This document shows, piece after piece, positions 1 through 8,237 of a stretch of DNA of 64,000 nt (position 1 is its first letter; the number at the start of each line of letters is the position of its first letter). This DNA comes from Paractinoplanes tereljensis (lineage in GTDB: Bacteria > Actinomycetota > Actinomycetes > Mycobacteriales > Micromonosporaceae). Location: assembly GCF_016862435.1 (NCBI RefSeq), contig NZ_BOMY01000055.1, positions 186,001-250,000 on the forward strand, given 5' to 3'. A program made the translations under genes and the position numbers. The notes under the pieces were generated by a model. It saw nothing but the letters and a program-made list of their open reading frames with translations. It ran no database searches and was not told the origin of the DNA.

Positions 1-1297
1 CCGGGGTGCGAATCGTGGCGTTGGGGAACTGCTCCTCGGCGACCTCGGCGGACGGGTGGACCACCGACGGCAGGTCGCCGGCCTCGGCGAGCCGGCCGCG
101 CACGCCGTCGTTGACGATGGCGCCGAGCGTGCCGGCCGCGCGTTTCGGGTCACCGAGCAGCTTGTCGAGCGCGGCGGCCAGGTCGGCGCCGAACTCGTCG
201 GCGCTCTTGTGACCGGCGTCGGTTTCGATGCCGTCCCGCGGGACGAGCAGGTTTTGCGGGGTGGTGCACATCTGGCCGCTGTAGAGCGACAGCGAGAACG
301 AGAGGTTGCGCAGCAGGCCCCGGTAGTCGTCGGTCGAGTCGACCACGACCGTGTTGAGACCGGACTTCTCGGTGTAGACGACGGCCTGCCGCGCGTTGGC
401 CTCGAGCCAGTTGCCGAACTCGCTGGAGCCGGTGAAATCGACGATGCGCACGTCGGGGTGGGTGGCCAGGGTGGCCGCGATGCCGTCGCCGGGCTGCTCG
501 ACGGCGAGGGTGACCAGGTCGGGATTCTGGCCGGCCTCGGCGAGCACCTCGCGGCAGATCTGCACCGAGATGGCCAGCGGCAGGACGGCGCCGGGGTGCG
601 GCTTGACGATGACCGGGTTGCCGGTGACCAGGCTGGCGAACAGGCCGGGGTAGCTGTTCCAGGTGGGGAACGTGGTGCAGCCGATGACCAGCGCGACGCC
701 GCGGCCGACCACGGTGGTGGTCTTGGCCAGGCGCAGCGGGTCGGTGCCGCGCTGCGGCTTGGCCCAGGTGGCGCCGGCCGGCATCCGGGTGGAGGCGGCC
801 AGGGCGTAGGCCACCGCCTCGAGCGCGCGGTCCTGCGCGTGCGCGCCGCCGGCCTGGAACGCCATCACGAACGCCTGGCCGGTGGTGTGCTGCACGGCGT
901 GGGCGAGCTCGAAGCTGCGCGCGTTGATCCGCTTGATGATCTCGGCGGCGACCCCGGCCCGGCCCTCGGGCCCGGCGGCCCGCCACGCCGGGGTGGCCGC
1001 CCGGGCCGCCGCGACCAGGGCGAGCGGGTCGGCTTTCGGGTAGCTCACGCCGAGCTCGATGCCGAACGGGGAACGCTCGGTCGACACCGTGCCGACGGCG
1101 CCGGGCACGTCGATCGGGAACTGTTTGCCGAGCAGGGCGGTGAACGCCCGCTCGCCGGCCGGAGCGGCGTCCTCACCGTAGACGGACTTGCTGGGCGACT
1201 CCGGGAAGGCGGACCAGTAGTCGCGCTCGTGGGCGGCCTGGACGGCCCGATCGAGCAGCTCGCGATGCGTCTCGTACAACTCGGTGGGGGTTGTCAT
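1..1297 (-). CDS. paaN: Phenylacetate degradation aldehyde dehydrogenase PaaN (3' end cut by window edge)
   Basis: About 432 codons of an aldehyde-dehydrogenase-fold protein; the C-terminus lies left of the window. Reading from the ATG at 1297 (preceded by GGAG) the protein begins MTTPTELYETHREL and carries the NAD-domain segment FTGSSEFG, the ALDH glutamate region EKSGLNTVV and the catalytic-cysteine loop GQMCTTPQ near residue 345. These features and the paaI/paaK neighbours point to the PaaN family rather than PaaZ: the visible part has no hotdog domain, though a C-terminal fusion could be hidden outside the window. Its inferred role is oxidation of the ring-opened phenylacetyl-CoA semialdehyde. 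It is transcribed divergently from paaI across a 64-nt gap containing a palindromic operator, so both units are probably controlled by the TetR protein encoded at 1775. Confidence 0.88.
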   Translation of the reverse strand, partial: MTTPTELYETHRELLDRAVQAAHERDYWSAFPESPSKSVYGEDAAPAGERAFTALLGKQFPIDVPGAVGTVSTERSPFGIELGVSYPKADPLALVAAARAATPAWRAAGPEGRAGVAAEIIKRINARSFELAHAVQHTTGQAFVMAFQAGGAHAQDRALEAVAYALAASTRMPAGATWAKPQRGTDPLRLAKTTTVVGRGVALVIGCTTFPTWNSYPGLFASLVTGNPVIVKPHPGAVLPLAISVQICREVLAEAGQNPDLVTLAVEQPGDGIAATLATHPDVRIVDFTGSSEFGNWLEANARQAVVYTEKSGLNTVVVDSTDDYRGLLRNLSFSLSLYSGQMCTTPQNLLVPRDGIETDAGHKSADEFGADLAAALDKLLGDPKRAAGTLGAIVNDGVRGRLAEAGDLPSVVHPSAEVAEEQFPNATIRTP

Positions 1298-1334
1298 CTG
1301 CGCTCCATTGCGGTTGGCTGTGTCTTAAATCTCT

Positions 1335-1348
1335 ACCGAACGTTCGGT
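1335..1348. promoter_or_regulatory. TetR-type operator (PaaR-like palindrome)
   Basis: ACCGAACGTTCGGT is a perfect 14-bp palindrome in the 64-nt gap between divergent paaN and paaI. It fits the core ACCGNNCGNNCGGT that I remember for the PaaR site of Corynebacterium glutamicum, and a TetR gene follows paaI. It is placed to repress both directions, with release probably by phenylacetyl-CoA (inference). Confidence 0.75.
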
Positions 1349-1361
1349 TGGTTATCAAGGG

Positions 1362-1778
1362 GTGGGAGTGAAGGTGGCACGGACTCCGGCGCACGAGATG
1401 TTCGATCGCGACCCCGCGTCCAAGGCCCTCGGCATCGAGCTGCTCGACGCCGGCGACGGGCAGGCCACGGTGCGCATGCTGGTCACCGGCGAGATGGTCA
1501 ACGGGCACGCAATGACCCACGGCGGTTATGTCTTCATGCTCGCCGACACGGCCTTCGCGTGTGCCTGTAACAGCCACGGCCCGGTCACCGTAGCGGCCGG
1601 GGCCGACATTTCGTTCCTGCGACCGACGGCACCCGGTGACGTGCTCACGGCGTACGCCCAGGAGAGAGTGACAAGCGGTCGCAGCGGGATCTACGACGTG
1701 ACCGTGACCTGCGATGGCGACGTAGTCGCCGAGTTCCGCGGCCGCAGCCGCGTGATCAGCCCGGGACGGCCGGGATGA
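1362..1778 (+). CDS. paaI: Hydroxyphenylacetyl-CoA thioesterase PaaI
   Basis: A 138-residue hotdog-fold thioesterase. The central helix motif THGGYVFMLADTAFA (about residues 52-66) contains the HGG turn and the acidic catalytic position of PaaI proteins, and length matches the family. PaaI hydrolyses dead-end hydroxylated or ring-modified phenylacetyl-CoA species, returning CoA during aerobic phenylacetate breakdown in the cytosol. The GTG at 1362 is the furthest usable start. A GTG at 1374 lies 5 nt after GGAG and may be the true one, which would shorten the protein by four residues. The stop overlaps the downstream TetR start by four bases (ATGA), so regulator and enzyme are translationally coupled. 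Confidence 0.88.
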   Translation: MGVKVARTPAHEMFDRDPASKALGIELLDAGDGQATVRMLVTGEMVNGHAMTHGGYVFMLADTAFACACNSHGPVTVAAGADISFLRPTAPGDVLTAYAQERVTSGRSGIYDVTVTCDGDVVAEFRGRSRVISPGRPG

Positions 1779-2362
1779 CGGCGCCGCGGCGCCGGGGCCG
1801 GCCCGGCCACGACCAGGACGCCGTGCTCAACGCGGCGGTCCGCCTGTTCAACGAGCAGGGGTATGACGCGACAAGCATGTTCGACATCGCCGAGTCACTC
1901 GGCATCACCAAGTCGAGCGTTTATCACCACATCAGCGGCAAGGAGCAGTTGCTGCAGATGGCGATGGACCGGGCACTCGACGGACTGTTCGAAGCGGCCG
2001 AAGATGTCCGTGAGGCAGACCTCCCCGCCATCGAGCGGCTCGAGCGACTGATCAGACTCAGCGTGCTCGTGCTCGCGGAACGTTTCGAGTTCGTCACCGT
2101 CCTCCTGCGGGTACGGGGCAACACGGAGGTTGAGCAACACGCGCTGACCCGGCGGCGCGAATTCGACGCGGTCGTGACCGAGCTGGTCAAACAGGCGCAG
2201 GCCGAGGGAGACGTGCGGCCGGACGTCGATCCGGCCACCGCCGCGCGCCTGCTGCTCGGCATGGTCAATTCACTGACCGAGTGGTACAAACCGCGGCCCG
2301 GCGGCGCGGAGGCCATCGCCGACGCCGTCAGCAACGTCGCCTTCGAGGGATTGCGTATGTAG
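1775..2362 (+). CDS. TetR/AcrR-family repressor, PaaR-like
   Basis: A 195-residue TetR regulator. Residues about 10-55 form the three-helix DNA-binding domain with the recognition segment GITKSSVYHHISGKEQLL; the remaining alpha-helical part is the ligand-binding and dimer domain. The gene sits between paaI and paaK, overlaps paaI by four bases and is followed after 13 nt by paaK, so it is co-transcribed with the genes it most likely controls. The palindrome at 1335-1348 is the obvious target. By analogy with actinobacterial PaaR proteins the inducer would be phenylacetyl-CoA. Family assignment is certain; the specific role comes from context. Confidence 0.85.
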   Translation: MTAPRRRGRPGHDQDAVLNAAVRLFNEQGYDATSMFDIAESLGITKSSVYHHISGKEQLLQMAMDRALDGLFEAAEDVREADLPAIERLERLIRLSVLVLAERFEFVTVLLRVRGNTEVEQHALTRRREFDAVVTELVKQAQAEGDVRPDVDPATAARLLLGMVNSLTEWYKPRPGGAEAIADAVSNVAFEGLRM

Positions 2363-2375
2363 GAGGTAATGGAAA

Positions 2376-3683
2376 GTGCAGGATCGCTCCCCCCGCCCCG
2401 AAGATCTCGACCCGATCGAGCGCGCCTCCGTCGACGAGCTGCGCGACCTGCAACTGAGCCGGCTGAAATGGTCACTTCAGCACGCGTACGAGAACGTGCC
2501 GCAGTACCGCAAGCTGTTCGACGAGCGCCAGGTGCACCCCGGTGACCTGCGCGATCTCGCCGATCTGGCGAAGTTTCCGTTCACCGACAAGGCCACCCTG
2601 CGGGCCAACTACCCGTTCGGCATGTTCGCCGTGCCGCGCGAGCGAATAGCCCGGGTGCACGCGTCCTCCGGCACGACCGGCCGGCCCACCGTGGTCGGTT
2701 ACACAAAGGACGACCTGCACGTCTGGGCCCGGCTGATGGCCCGCTCGATCCGTGCCTCGGGTGGCCGGCCCGGTGACCGGGTGCACGTCGCCTACGGTTA
2801 CGGCCTGTTCACCGGTGGGCTCGGCGCGCACTACGGTGCCGAGGAACTGGGTTGCACCGTCATCCCGGTCTCCGGCGGGATGACCGAGCGCCAGGTCATG
2901 CTGATCAAGGACTTCGAGCCGGAGATCATCATGGTCACGCCGAGCTATCTGCTGGCGATCGTCGACGAGATGGAACGGCAGGGCCTCGACCCGCGGGCCA
3001 CATCCTTGCAGGTCGGCATCTTCGGCGCCGAACCGTGGACGCAGGATCTGCGCCGCGAGATCGAGGACCGCCTCGACATCCACGCGGTCGACATCTACGG
3101 CCTCTCCGAGGTGATGGGCCCGGGCGTGGCGACCGAGTGCATCGAGACCAAGGACGGCCCGCACGTCTGGGAAGACCACTTCCTGCCCGAGATCATCGAC
3201 CCGGACACCGGCGAGGTGCTACCCGACGGCGAGCTCGGCGAGCTGGTCTTCACCTCCCTCACCAAGCAGGCCATGCCGGTCATCCGCTACCGCACCCGCG
3301 ACCTCACCCGCCTGCTGCCCGGCACCGCCCGCCCGATGCGCCGGATCGAGAAGATCACCGGCCGCACCGACGACATGATGATCGTCCGCGGCGTCAACGT
3401 CTTCCCCACCCAGATCGAGGAACTGATCCTGCGCACCCCCGCGCTCGCACCGCATTTCCAGTGCGTGCTGACCCGCGACGGCCGCCTCGACGCCCTCGCG
3501 GTCCGGGTGGAACGCCGGGCCGGGTCAAACCCCGAGGTGGTCACCCAGGCGGGCCACGATCTGGCCGCCAAGATCAAGAACAACATAGGCGTTTCGGTAC
3601 GGGTGGAAGTCATCGAACCCGATGGGGTCGAGCGGTCGATGGGCAAGGCACGGCGGATCGTCGACCTGCGGAGTGCCTCGTGA
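2376..3683 (+). CDS. paaK: Phenylacetate-CoA ligase PaaK
   Basis: A 435-residue adenylate-forming enzyme, the normal PaaK length. It shows the ATP-binding loop SSGTTGRPTVV (about residues 97-107), the family segment YGYGLFTGGLGAHYGAE, the YGLSEVMGPG motif (about residue 236) and the hinge GRTDDMMIVRGVNVFPTQIEE leading into the C-terminal lid with SMGKARR. It converts phenylacetate, ATP and CoA to phenylacetyl-CoA, the first step of the aerobic hybrid pathway. The GTG start follows AGGAGG (2361-2366) at 9 nt. With paaN and paaI it forms a peripheral paa cluster; the multicomponent epoxidase genes paaABCDE are not in this window. Confidence 0.93.
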   Translation: MQDRSPRPEDLDPIERASVDELRDLQLSRLKWSLQHAYENVPQYRKLFDERQVHPGDLRDLADLAKFPFTDKATLRANYPFGMFAVPRERIARVHASSGTTGRPTVVGYTKDDLHVWARLMARSIRASGGRPGDRVHVAYGYGLFTGGLGAHYGAEELGCTVIPVSGGMTERQVMLIKDFEPEIIMVTPSYLLAIVDEMERQGLDPRATSLQVGIFGAEPWTQDLRREIEDRLDIHAVDIYGLSEVMGPGVATECIETKDGPHVWEDHFLPEIIDPDTGEVLPDGELGELVFTSLTKQAMPVIRYRTRDLTRLLPGTARPMRRIEKITGRTDDMMIVRGVNVFPTQIEELILRTPALAPHFQCVLTRDGRLDALAVRVERRAGSNPEVVTQAGHDLAAKIKNNIGVSVRVEVIEPDGVERSMGKARRIVDLRSAS

Positions 3684-3715
3684 CGGGGTGCGCCGAGAGG
3701 CTAGCGTGATCGCCG

Positions 3716-4936
3716 ATGCTCAGCCGGATCGTTACCCCACTTGCCGTGACGCTGTCCCTGGTCCTGGCGGGCTGCTCGACAGACCCGCCGGCAACCTCGT
3801 CCGCGCCACCGGCCTCCCCGTCAGCGTCGCCGTCGCCGTCACCGTCACCGCCGCCTTCCCCGACGCCCTCGCTGCCGCCGTCGCCCACCCCGTCGGCTCC
3901 GGCCGACTGCGTGACGCGCACCCTCGACCGGCTCGGCCCGGCCGAGCTCGCCGGCCAGGTGCTGATGATCGGCACCTCGGTCAACGCACCCAGCGGCCTC
4001 GGCGACACCGTGCGGCGCTACCACCTGGGCGGGGTGTTCCTGCACGGCCGCAGCACGCACACCGCCGGGCAGCTGCGCTCCGACATCGCCGGGCTGCAGA
4101 AACAGGCGCGGCTGCCGCTGCTGGTCTCGCTCGACCAGGAGGGCGGCAACGTGCAGACGCTCAAGGGCCCCGGCTTCCCGCTGATCCCGACGGCGGAGAA
4201 ACTCGGCGCCGGCTCGGCCACGAAGCTGCGGGACACCACGAAGGACAGCTCCCGGCGCCTCGCCGCGATCGGCGTGACCATCAACCTGGCCCCGGTCGCC
4301 GACACCGTGCCGGCCTCGCTGGGCGAGAAGAACCCGCCCATCGGTTTCTGGCACCGGCAGTACGGCTCCGACCCGGTCAAGGTCGCCGCGAGCATCCGCA
4401 CGATCGTGCCGGCCAGCCAGGACGCCGGTGTTCTCACCGTGGTCAAACACTTCCCGGGGCTCGGCCGGGTCACCGCCAACACGGACACCTCGGCCAAGGC
4501 CGTCGACAACACCGCGACCGTAGACGATCCCTATCTCGGCCCGTTCGTCGCGGGCATCAAGGCCGGCTCGGGCGGGGTGATGATCTCGTCGGCGCGCTAT
4601 CCCCGGCTCGATCCGTCAGCGATCGCCGCGTTCTCCGCGCCGATCGTGACGGGGCTGCTGCGCCAGCGGCTCGGTTACCAGGGGCTGATCATGTCGGACG
4701 ACCTGGGTGCCGCGGTGGCGCTCGGCTCGGTGCCGACCGGGCAGCGGGCCGTCCGGTTCGTGGCGGCCGGCGGCGATCTGGTGCTCACCATCCGGCCGGC
4801 CGACGCGGCGCCGATGGCGGACGCGCTGATCGACCGGGCCGCCGCCGACCCGGCGTTCCGCACCCGGCTGGCGGATGCCGCCCGGCACGTGCTGGCGGCC
4901 AAGGAGCGGGCCGGCCTGCTCAGCTGCGCAGACTGA
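3716..4936 (+). CDS. Lipoprotein glycoside hydrolase family 3 (NagZ-like)
   Basis: A 406-residue exported lipoprotein. Residues 1-20 are a lipoprotein signal ending LVLAGC, so Cys20 should be lipidated; a Ser/Pro-rich linker to about residue 62 tethers the catalytic domain outside the membrane. The GH3 barrel is shown by VSLDQEGGNVQTL, KHFPGLGRV and MSDDLGAAVALG, the last holding the nucleophile Asp. NagZ-type enzymes remove beta-linked N-acetylglucosamine from muropeptides or chitooligosaccharides. Oddly, the acid/base Asp-Ser-His loop expected after KHFPGxG reads NTDTSAK here, without the His, so activity or specificity may differ. The 3' end overlaps the convergent LacI gene by 17 nt. Confidence 0.85.
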   Translation: MLSRIVTPLAVTLSLVLAGCSTDPPATSSAPPASPSASPSPSPSPPPSPTPSLPPSPTPSAPADCVTRTLDRLGPAELAGQVLMIGTSVNAPSGLGDTVRRYHLGGVFLHGRSTHTAGQLRSDIAGLQKQARLPLLVSLDQEGGNVQTLKGPGFPLIPTAEKLGAGSATKLRDTTKDSSRRLAAIGVTINLAPVADTVPASLGEKNPPIGFWHRQYGSDPVKVAASIRTIVPASQDAGVLTVVKHFPGLGRVTANTDTSAKAVDNTATVDDPYLGPFVAGIKAGSGGVMISSARYPRLDPSAIAAFSAPIVTGLLRQRLGYQGLIMSDDLGAAVALGSVPTGQRAVRFVAAGGDLVLTIRPADAAPMADALIDRAAADPAFRTRLADAARHVLAAKERAGLLSCAD

Positions 4937-5921
4937 AGGGCGGGGCGGTGCTGCCCCGCACCACCAGGTGCGGGACCAGCACGGTCTCGACCCGCTGGGT
5001 GCGGCCGTCGTCGAGCCGGGAGACGGCGGCCAGCACGGCGTTGCGGGCCTGCGCCGGGGCGTCCTGGTTGACCGAGGTCAGGTCGACGTGGGCGAGGCGG
5101 GCGAGGGTGCTGTCGTCGTAACCGACCACCGAGATCCGGTCCGGGATCTCGACGCCGGCCCGGACGAACGCGTCCATCAGGCCGACCGCGAGCCGGTCGT
5201 TCGAGGCCATCACCGCCGTGGGCAGGTCGTGCCCGGCGAGGAGCCGGCGCCCGGCCCGGACGCCACCCTCCTCGGTGTGATCGCCCGCGACGATCAGCGG
5301 AACCAGGCCGGCCCGGCGCATCGCGCGGCGATAGCCGCGGCGCCGGATCGCCGCCACCGCGCCCTGCCCACCGTCCACAAACGCGATCCGCTCGTGGCCG
5401 AGACCGATCAGGTGCAGCAGTGCCGCGTCGACACCCACGTCGTCGGCCGGGCGGACCACGTCGACCTGGGCCGTGCCCACCGTGCGGCCGACCACCACGC
5501 ACGGAACCTGCGCCGCCAGCCGATCGAGCGTGTCCTCGGACGAGTCGGGGCCGAGCAGGATCAGCGCCTCGCACCGGAAGTCGAGAAGTGTCTCGATCGC
5601 GCGGTCCTCGTCGCGGTCGCGGGTCAGCGTGGACAGCACCACCTCGTAACCCGACTTGTCGGCCTCGGCGTGCACCTCCTCGACCAGCTCGGCGTGGAAC
5701 GGGTTGCGCACGTCGAGCAGCACACCGAGCAGGTGACGGCGGCGGCGGGCGAGCAGGCTGGCCGTGCGGTCGGCGCGGTAACCCAGCGCGGCGGCCGCCT
5801 CGAGGACGCGCTCGCGCGTCTCGGCGCCCGGCCCCGGCGCCCCGCGCAGAACGAGGGACACCGATGCGGTCGAGACGCCGGCTCGGGCCGCGACGTCGGC
5901 CAGACGCGGTCGCTGATCCAC
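4920..5921 (-). CDS. LacI-family transcriptional regulator
   Basis: A 333-residue LacI/GalR repressor. The N-terminal helix-turn-helix reads RLADVAARAGVSTASVSLVL (about residues 5-24) and the rest is a periplasmic-binding-protein-like sensor domain (LGVLLDVRNPF, VVGYDDSTLARLAHVDLTSV). The GTG at 5921 is preferred over an upstream start at 5954 because GGGAG lies just before it and the protein then begins at the normal distance from the HTH. It is divergent from a Gfo/Idh/MocA dehydrogenase and a TIM-barrel isomerase; the AAGCGCTT-centred palindrome in the shared gap (5981-5996) is its probable operator. The ligand is unknown, presumably a sugar or polyol handled by those two enzymes. Confidence 0.88.
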   Translation of the reverse strand: MDQRPRLADVAARAGVSTASVSLVLRGAPGPGAETRERVLEAAAALGYRADRTASLLARRRRHLLGVLLDVRNPFHAELVEEVHAEADKSGYEVVLSTLTRDRDEDRAIETLLDFRCEALILLGPDSSEDTLDRLAAQVPCVVVGRTVGTAQVDVVRPADDVGVDAALLHLIGLGHERIAFVDGGQGAVAAIRRRGYRRAMRRAGLVPLIVAGDHTEEGGVRAGRRLLAGHDLPTAVMASNDRLAVGLMDAFVRAGVEIPDRISVVGYDDSTLARLAHVDLTSVNQDAPAQARNAVLAAVSRLDDGRTQRVETVLVPHLVVRGSTAPPFSLRS

Positions 5922-5943
5922 TAAATGACTCCCGGTAACACCC

Positions 5944-5996
5944 TTGACACACATCGAGATCGACTCAGATAGTACAGGGACTTAAAGCGCTTTAAG
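5944..5996 (+). promoter_or_regulatory. Promoter with LacI-type operator CTTAAAGCGCTTTAAG
   Basis: TTGACA at 5944-5949 is followed after 18 nt by GATAGT (5968-5973), a plausible sigma-70-type promoter firing rightward into 6026. Just downstream, 5981-5996 is a perfect 16-bp palindrome with the LacI-family core AAGCGCTT, near the expected transcription start, where bound repressor would block initiation. The palindrome is certain; the promoter boxes are a reading by eye. Confidence 0.75.
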
Positions 5997-6025
5997 CCGA
6001 GCGCCACCCCTCGGAGGTAATCCCC

Positions 6026-7195
6026 ATGTCCCAGCCGCAAATCGGCGTGGCAGTCATCGGAGCAGGCATGGTCGGCAGCGCTCACGCCAACGCCTACCGC
6101 AGCGCCGCCACCGTCTTCGGCCTCGGCCGTCCCGCCCCCCGCCTGGTCGCCATCGCCGACCTGCACGAGCCGTTCGCGGCCGACGCCGCCGCCCGCTACG
6201 GCTTCGCCCGCGCCGAGACCGACTGGCGCGCGGTCGTCGAGGCGCCCGACGTCGACGCGGTCAGCGTGGCCGTCGCCAACAGCCTGCACCGCGAGATCAC
6301 CGAGGCCGCCCTGGCCGCCGGCAAGCACGTGCTCTGCGAGAAACCGCTCGCGCCGACCGTCGCCGAGGCGCAGTCCATGGTGGAGGCTGCCGCCGACGCG
6401 CCCGGCCAGGTCAACGCGGTCGGCTTCACGTTCCGTCGCTCCCCCGCCATCAACGCGATCAAACAGCAGGTCGAGGGCCGGCTCGGCCGGGTCCGGCACT
6501 TCGTCGGCAACTACTGGTGCGACTACGGCTACGACCCGCAGCGCCCGATGAGCTGGCGCTACCTCGGTGGCCCCGGCAGCGGTGTGCTCGCCGACATCGG
6601 CAGCCACATGGTCGACCTGGCCGAGTTCTTCTGCGGCCCGACCGCCGGCGTGCAGGGCACAACACTGACCACGGTGGTCACCGACCGGCCGAAACCGCTC
6701 GGGGTGGCCGTCGGCCACGCCGGTGGCGTGCAGGTGAGCACCGAGCGCACCCCGGTGGAGAACGAGGACGTGTGCACCTTCACGACCTCCTACGGCGACG
6801 GCGCCGTCGGCACGTTCTCGCTGTCGCGCATCGCCTTCGGGCACGCCAACACCCTGCGTATCGACCTGTTCTGCGAGAACGGCACGGCGTCGTTCGACCT
6901 GACCAGGCCGGCCGAGTTCACCATCGCCGACGCCGCGCCGGCCCCGGAGGTCAACGGCGTGCGCACGGTCTTCGTCGGCCCCTGGCACCCCTACATCGCG
7001 CAGGGCCTGCCGATGGATTTCCCCACCGTCGGCCACGGGCAGAACGACTTCTTCGTCTACCAGGCCCGCGCGTTCCTCGACCAGATCGCCGGCGACACCA
7101 CCCTGCCGCCCTGCCCCGACATGGCCCACGGCCTGCACAACCTGCGCGTCCTCGAGGCGGTCGTGTCCGCCACCGACAAGCCCGTCCAGCTCTGA
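6026..7195 (+). CDS. Gfo/Idh/MocA-family NAD(P)-dependent oxidoreductase
   Basis: A 389-residue sugar or inositol dehydrogenase-type protein. The Rossmann domain starts VAVIGAGMVGSAHANAY, and the family motif CEKPLAPT (about residue 111) carries the lysine used in catalysis; the C-terminal alpha/beta domain has GVLADIGSHMVDLAEFF with the conserved Asp-x-x-x-His. Such enzymes oxidise a ring hydroxyl of sugars, inositols or their glycosides. A clear ribosome site GGAGGT precedes the ATG. It is 13 nt upstream of a TIM-barrel isomerase, a pairing seen repeatedly in inositol and 3-keto-sugar catabolism. The substrate cannot be read from sequence. Confidence 0.88.
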   Translation: MSQPQIGVAVIGAGMVGSAHANAYRSAATVFGLGRPAPRLVAIADLHEPFAADAAARYGFARAETDWRAVVEAPDVDAVSVAVANSLHREITEAALAAGKHVLCEKPLAPTVAEAQSMVEAAADAPGQVNAVGFTFRRSPAINAIKQQVEGRLGRVRHFVGNYWCDYGYDPQRPMSWRYLGGPGSGVLADIGSHMVDLAEFFCGPTAGVQGTTLTTVVTDRPKPLGVAVGHAGGVQVSTERTPVENEDVCTFTTSYGDGAVGTFSLSRIAFGHANTLRIDLFCENGTASFDLTRPAEFTIADAAPAPEVNGVRTVFVGPWHPYIAQGLPMDFPTVGHGQNDFFVYQARAFLDQIAGDTTLPPCPDMAHGLHNLRVLEAVVSATDKPVQL

Positions 7196-7208
7196 GGAGA
7201 GACCCCTG

Positions 7209-8210
7209 ATGAAACTCGGTGCCTACACCGCCTGCCTGCACGACCGTTCCCTCGACGAGACCCTGAAGATCCTCGGCGAACTGGGCCTGAACAGCGCCGA
7301 GATCAACACCGGCGGCTTCATCGGCGCGCCGCACCTCCCGATCGACGACATCCTGACCAGCCCCGCCGCCCGCGAGGACTACCTCGGCCGCTTCGCCCAG
7401 GCCGGCATCACACTGACCGGCCTCAACGTCAACGGCAATCCGCTCAACCCCGACCCACTGGTCGGCCCCCGGCACGCGGCCGATCTGCATCGCACCATCG
7501 ACCTGGCCGCGCTGCTCGGGGTCAAGCGGGTCGTCACCATGTCCGGCCTGCCCGGCGGTCACCCCGGCTGCACGACGGCCAACTGGGTGGTCAACCCGTG
7601 GGACAGCCAATGGCTGGACATCCTCGACTACCAGTGGACCGAGGTGGCCGTGCCGTTCTGGAAGGACATCCAGGCCCGCGCCGCCGACGCCGACGTCAAG
7701 ATCTGTATCGAGATGCACCCGCACAACCTGGTCTTCAACCCGCCAACCATGCAGCGGCTGGCCGAGCAGACCAACGCCACCCACATCGGCGCCGAGATGG
7801 ACCCGAGCCACCTCTTCTGGCAGGGCATCGACCCGGTCGCCGCCGTCGAACACCTGGGCGACCTGGTCTTCCACGCCGCCGCCAAGGACACCCGCATCAA
7901 CGACGACAACGTCCGCCGCTTCGGCGTCCTCGACGACCGGTTCACCCGCGTCCCGGCCGACCGCAACCCACTCAACCTGGGCGGCAAGAACACCCTCAAC
8001 GAGTGGCCGTCCCGCCCGTCCTGGCAGTTCGTCGCGGTCGGCCGCGGCCACGGCGAGGAGTTCTGGGTGCCGTTCCTGCGCGCGCTGCACGCCATCGACC
8101 CCGACATGGCAGTGAACATCGAACACGAGGACACCGAACTCGACCAGATCGAGGGCCTGCGCCAGGCCGCCGAAAACCTACTGGCCGCCGCCCGCACGGC
8201 CGGCGTCTGA
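7209..8210 (+). CDS. Sugar phosphate isomerase/epimerase family TIM barrel
   Basis: A 333-residue AP-endonuclease-2-type TIM barrel. Metal-ligand segments are visible: KICIEMHPHNLVFNP (Glu and His near residue 161), IGAEMDPSHLFW and VFHAAAKDTRI, ending with VNIEHEDTE. Enzymes of this fold epimerise, isomerise or dehydrate sugars, inosose or keto-sugars with a divalent metal. It follows the dehydrogenase at 6026 by 13 nt and has its own GGAG, so the two are one transcript under the palindromic operator at 5981. Isomerisation or elimination of the keto-sugar made by the partner is the simplest reading. It converges on the DUF624 gene with a 27-nt gap. Confidence 0.85.
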   Translation: MKLGAYTACLHDRSLDETLKILGELGLNSAEINTGGFIGAPHLPIDDILTSPAAREDYLGRFAQAGITLTGLNVNGNPLNPDPLVGPRHAADLHRTIDLAALLGVKRVVTMSGLPGGHPGCTTANWVVNPWDSQWLDILDYQWTEVAVPFWKDIQARAADADVKICIEMHPHNLVFNPPTMQRLAEQTNATHIGAEMDPSHLFWQGIDPVAAVEHLGDLVFHAAAKDTRINDDNVRRFGVLDDRFTRVPADRNPLNLGGKNTLNEWPSRPSWQFVAVGRGHGEEFWVPFLRALHAIDPDMAVNIEHEDTELDQIEGLRQAAENLLAAARTAGV

Positions 8211-8237
8211 CCGGCCCGAACCGTCGTTTCTTGACAA

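Noticed and set aside
1..1297. paaZ (bifunctional dehydrogenase-hydratase) instead of paaN
   Set aside because: The visible part and its start fit PaaN; a C-terminal hotdog domain, if any, is outside the window, so this cannot be fully excluded.
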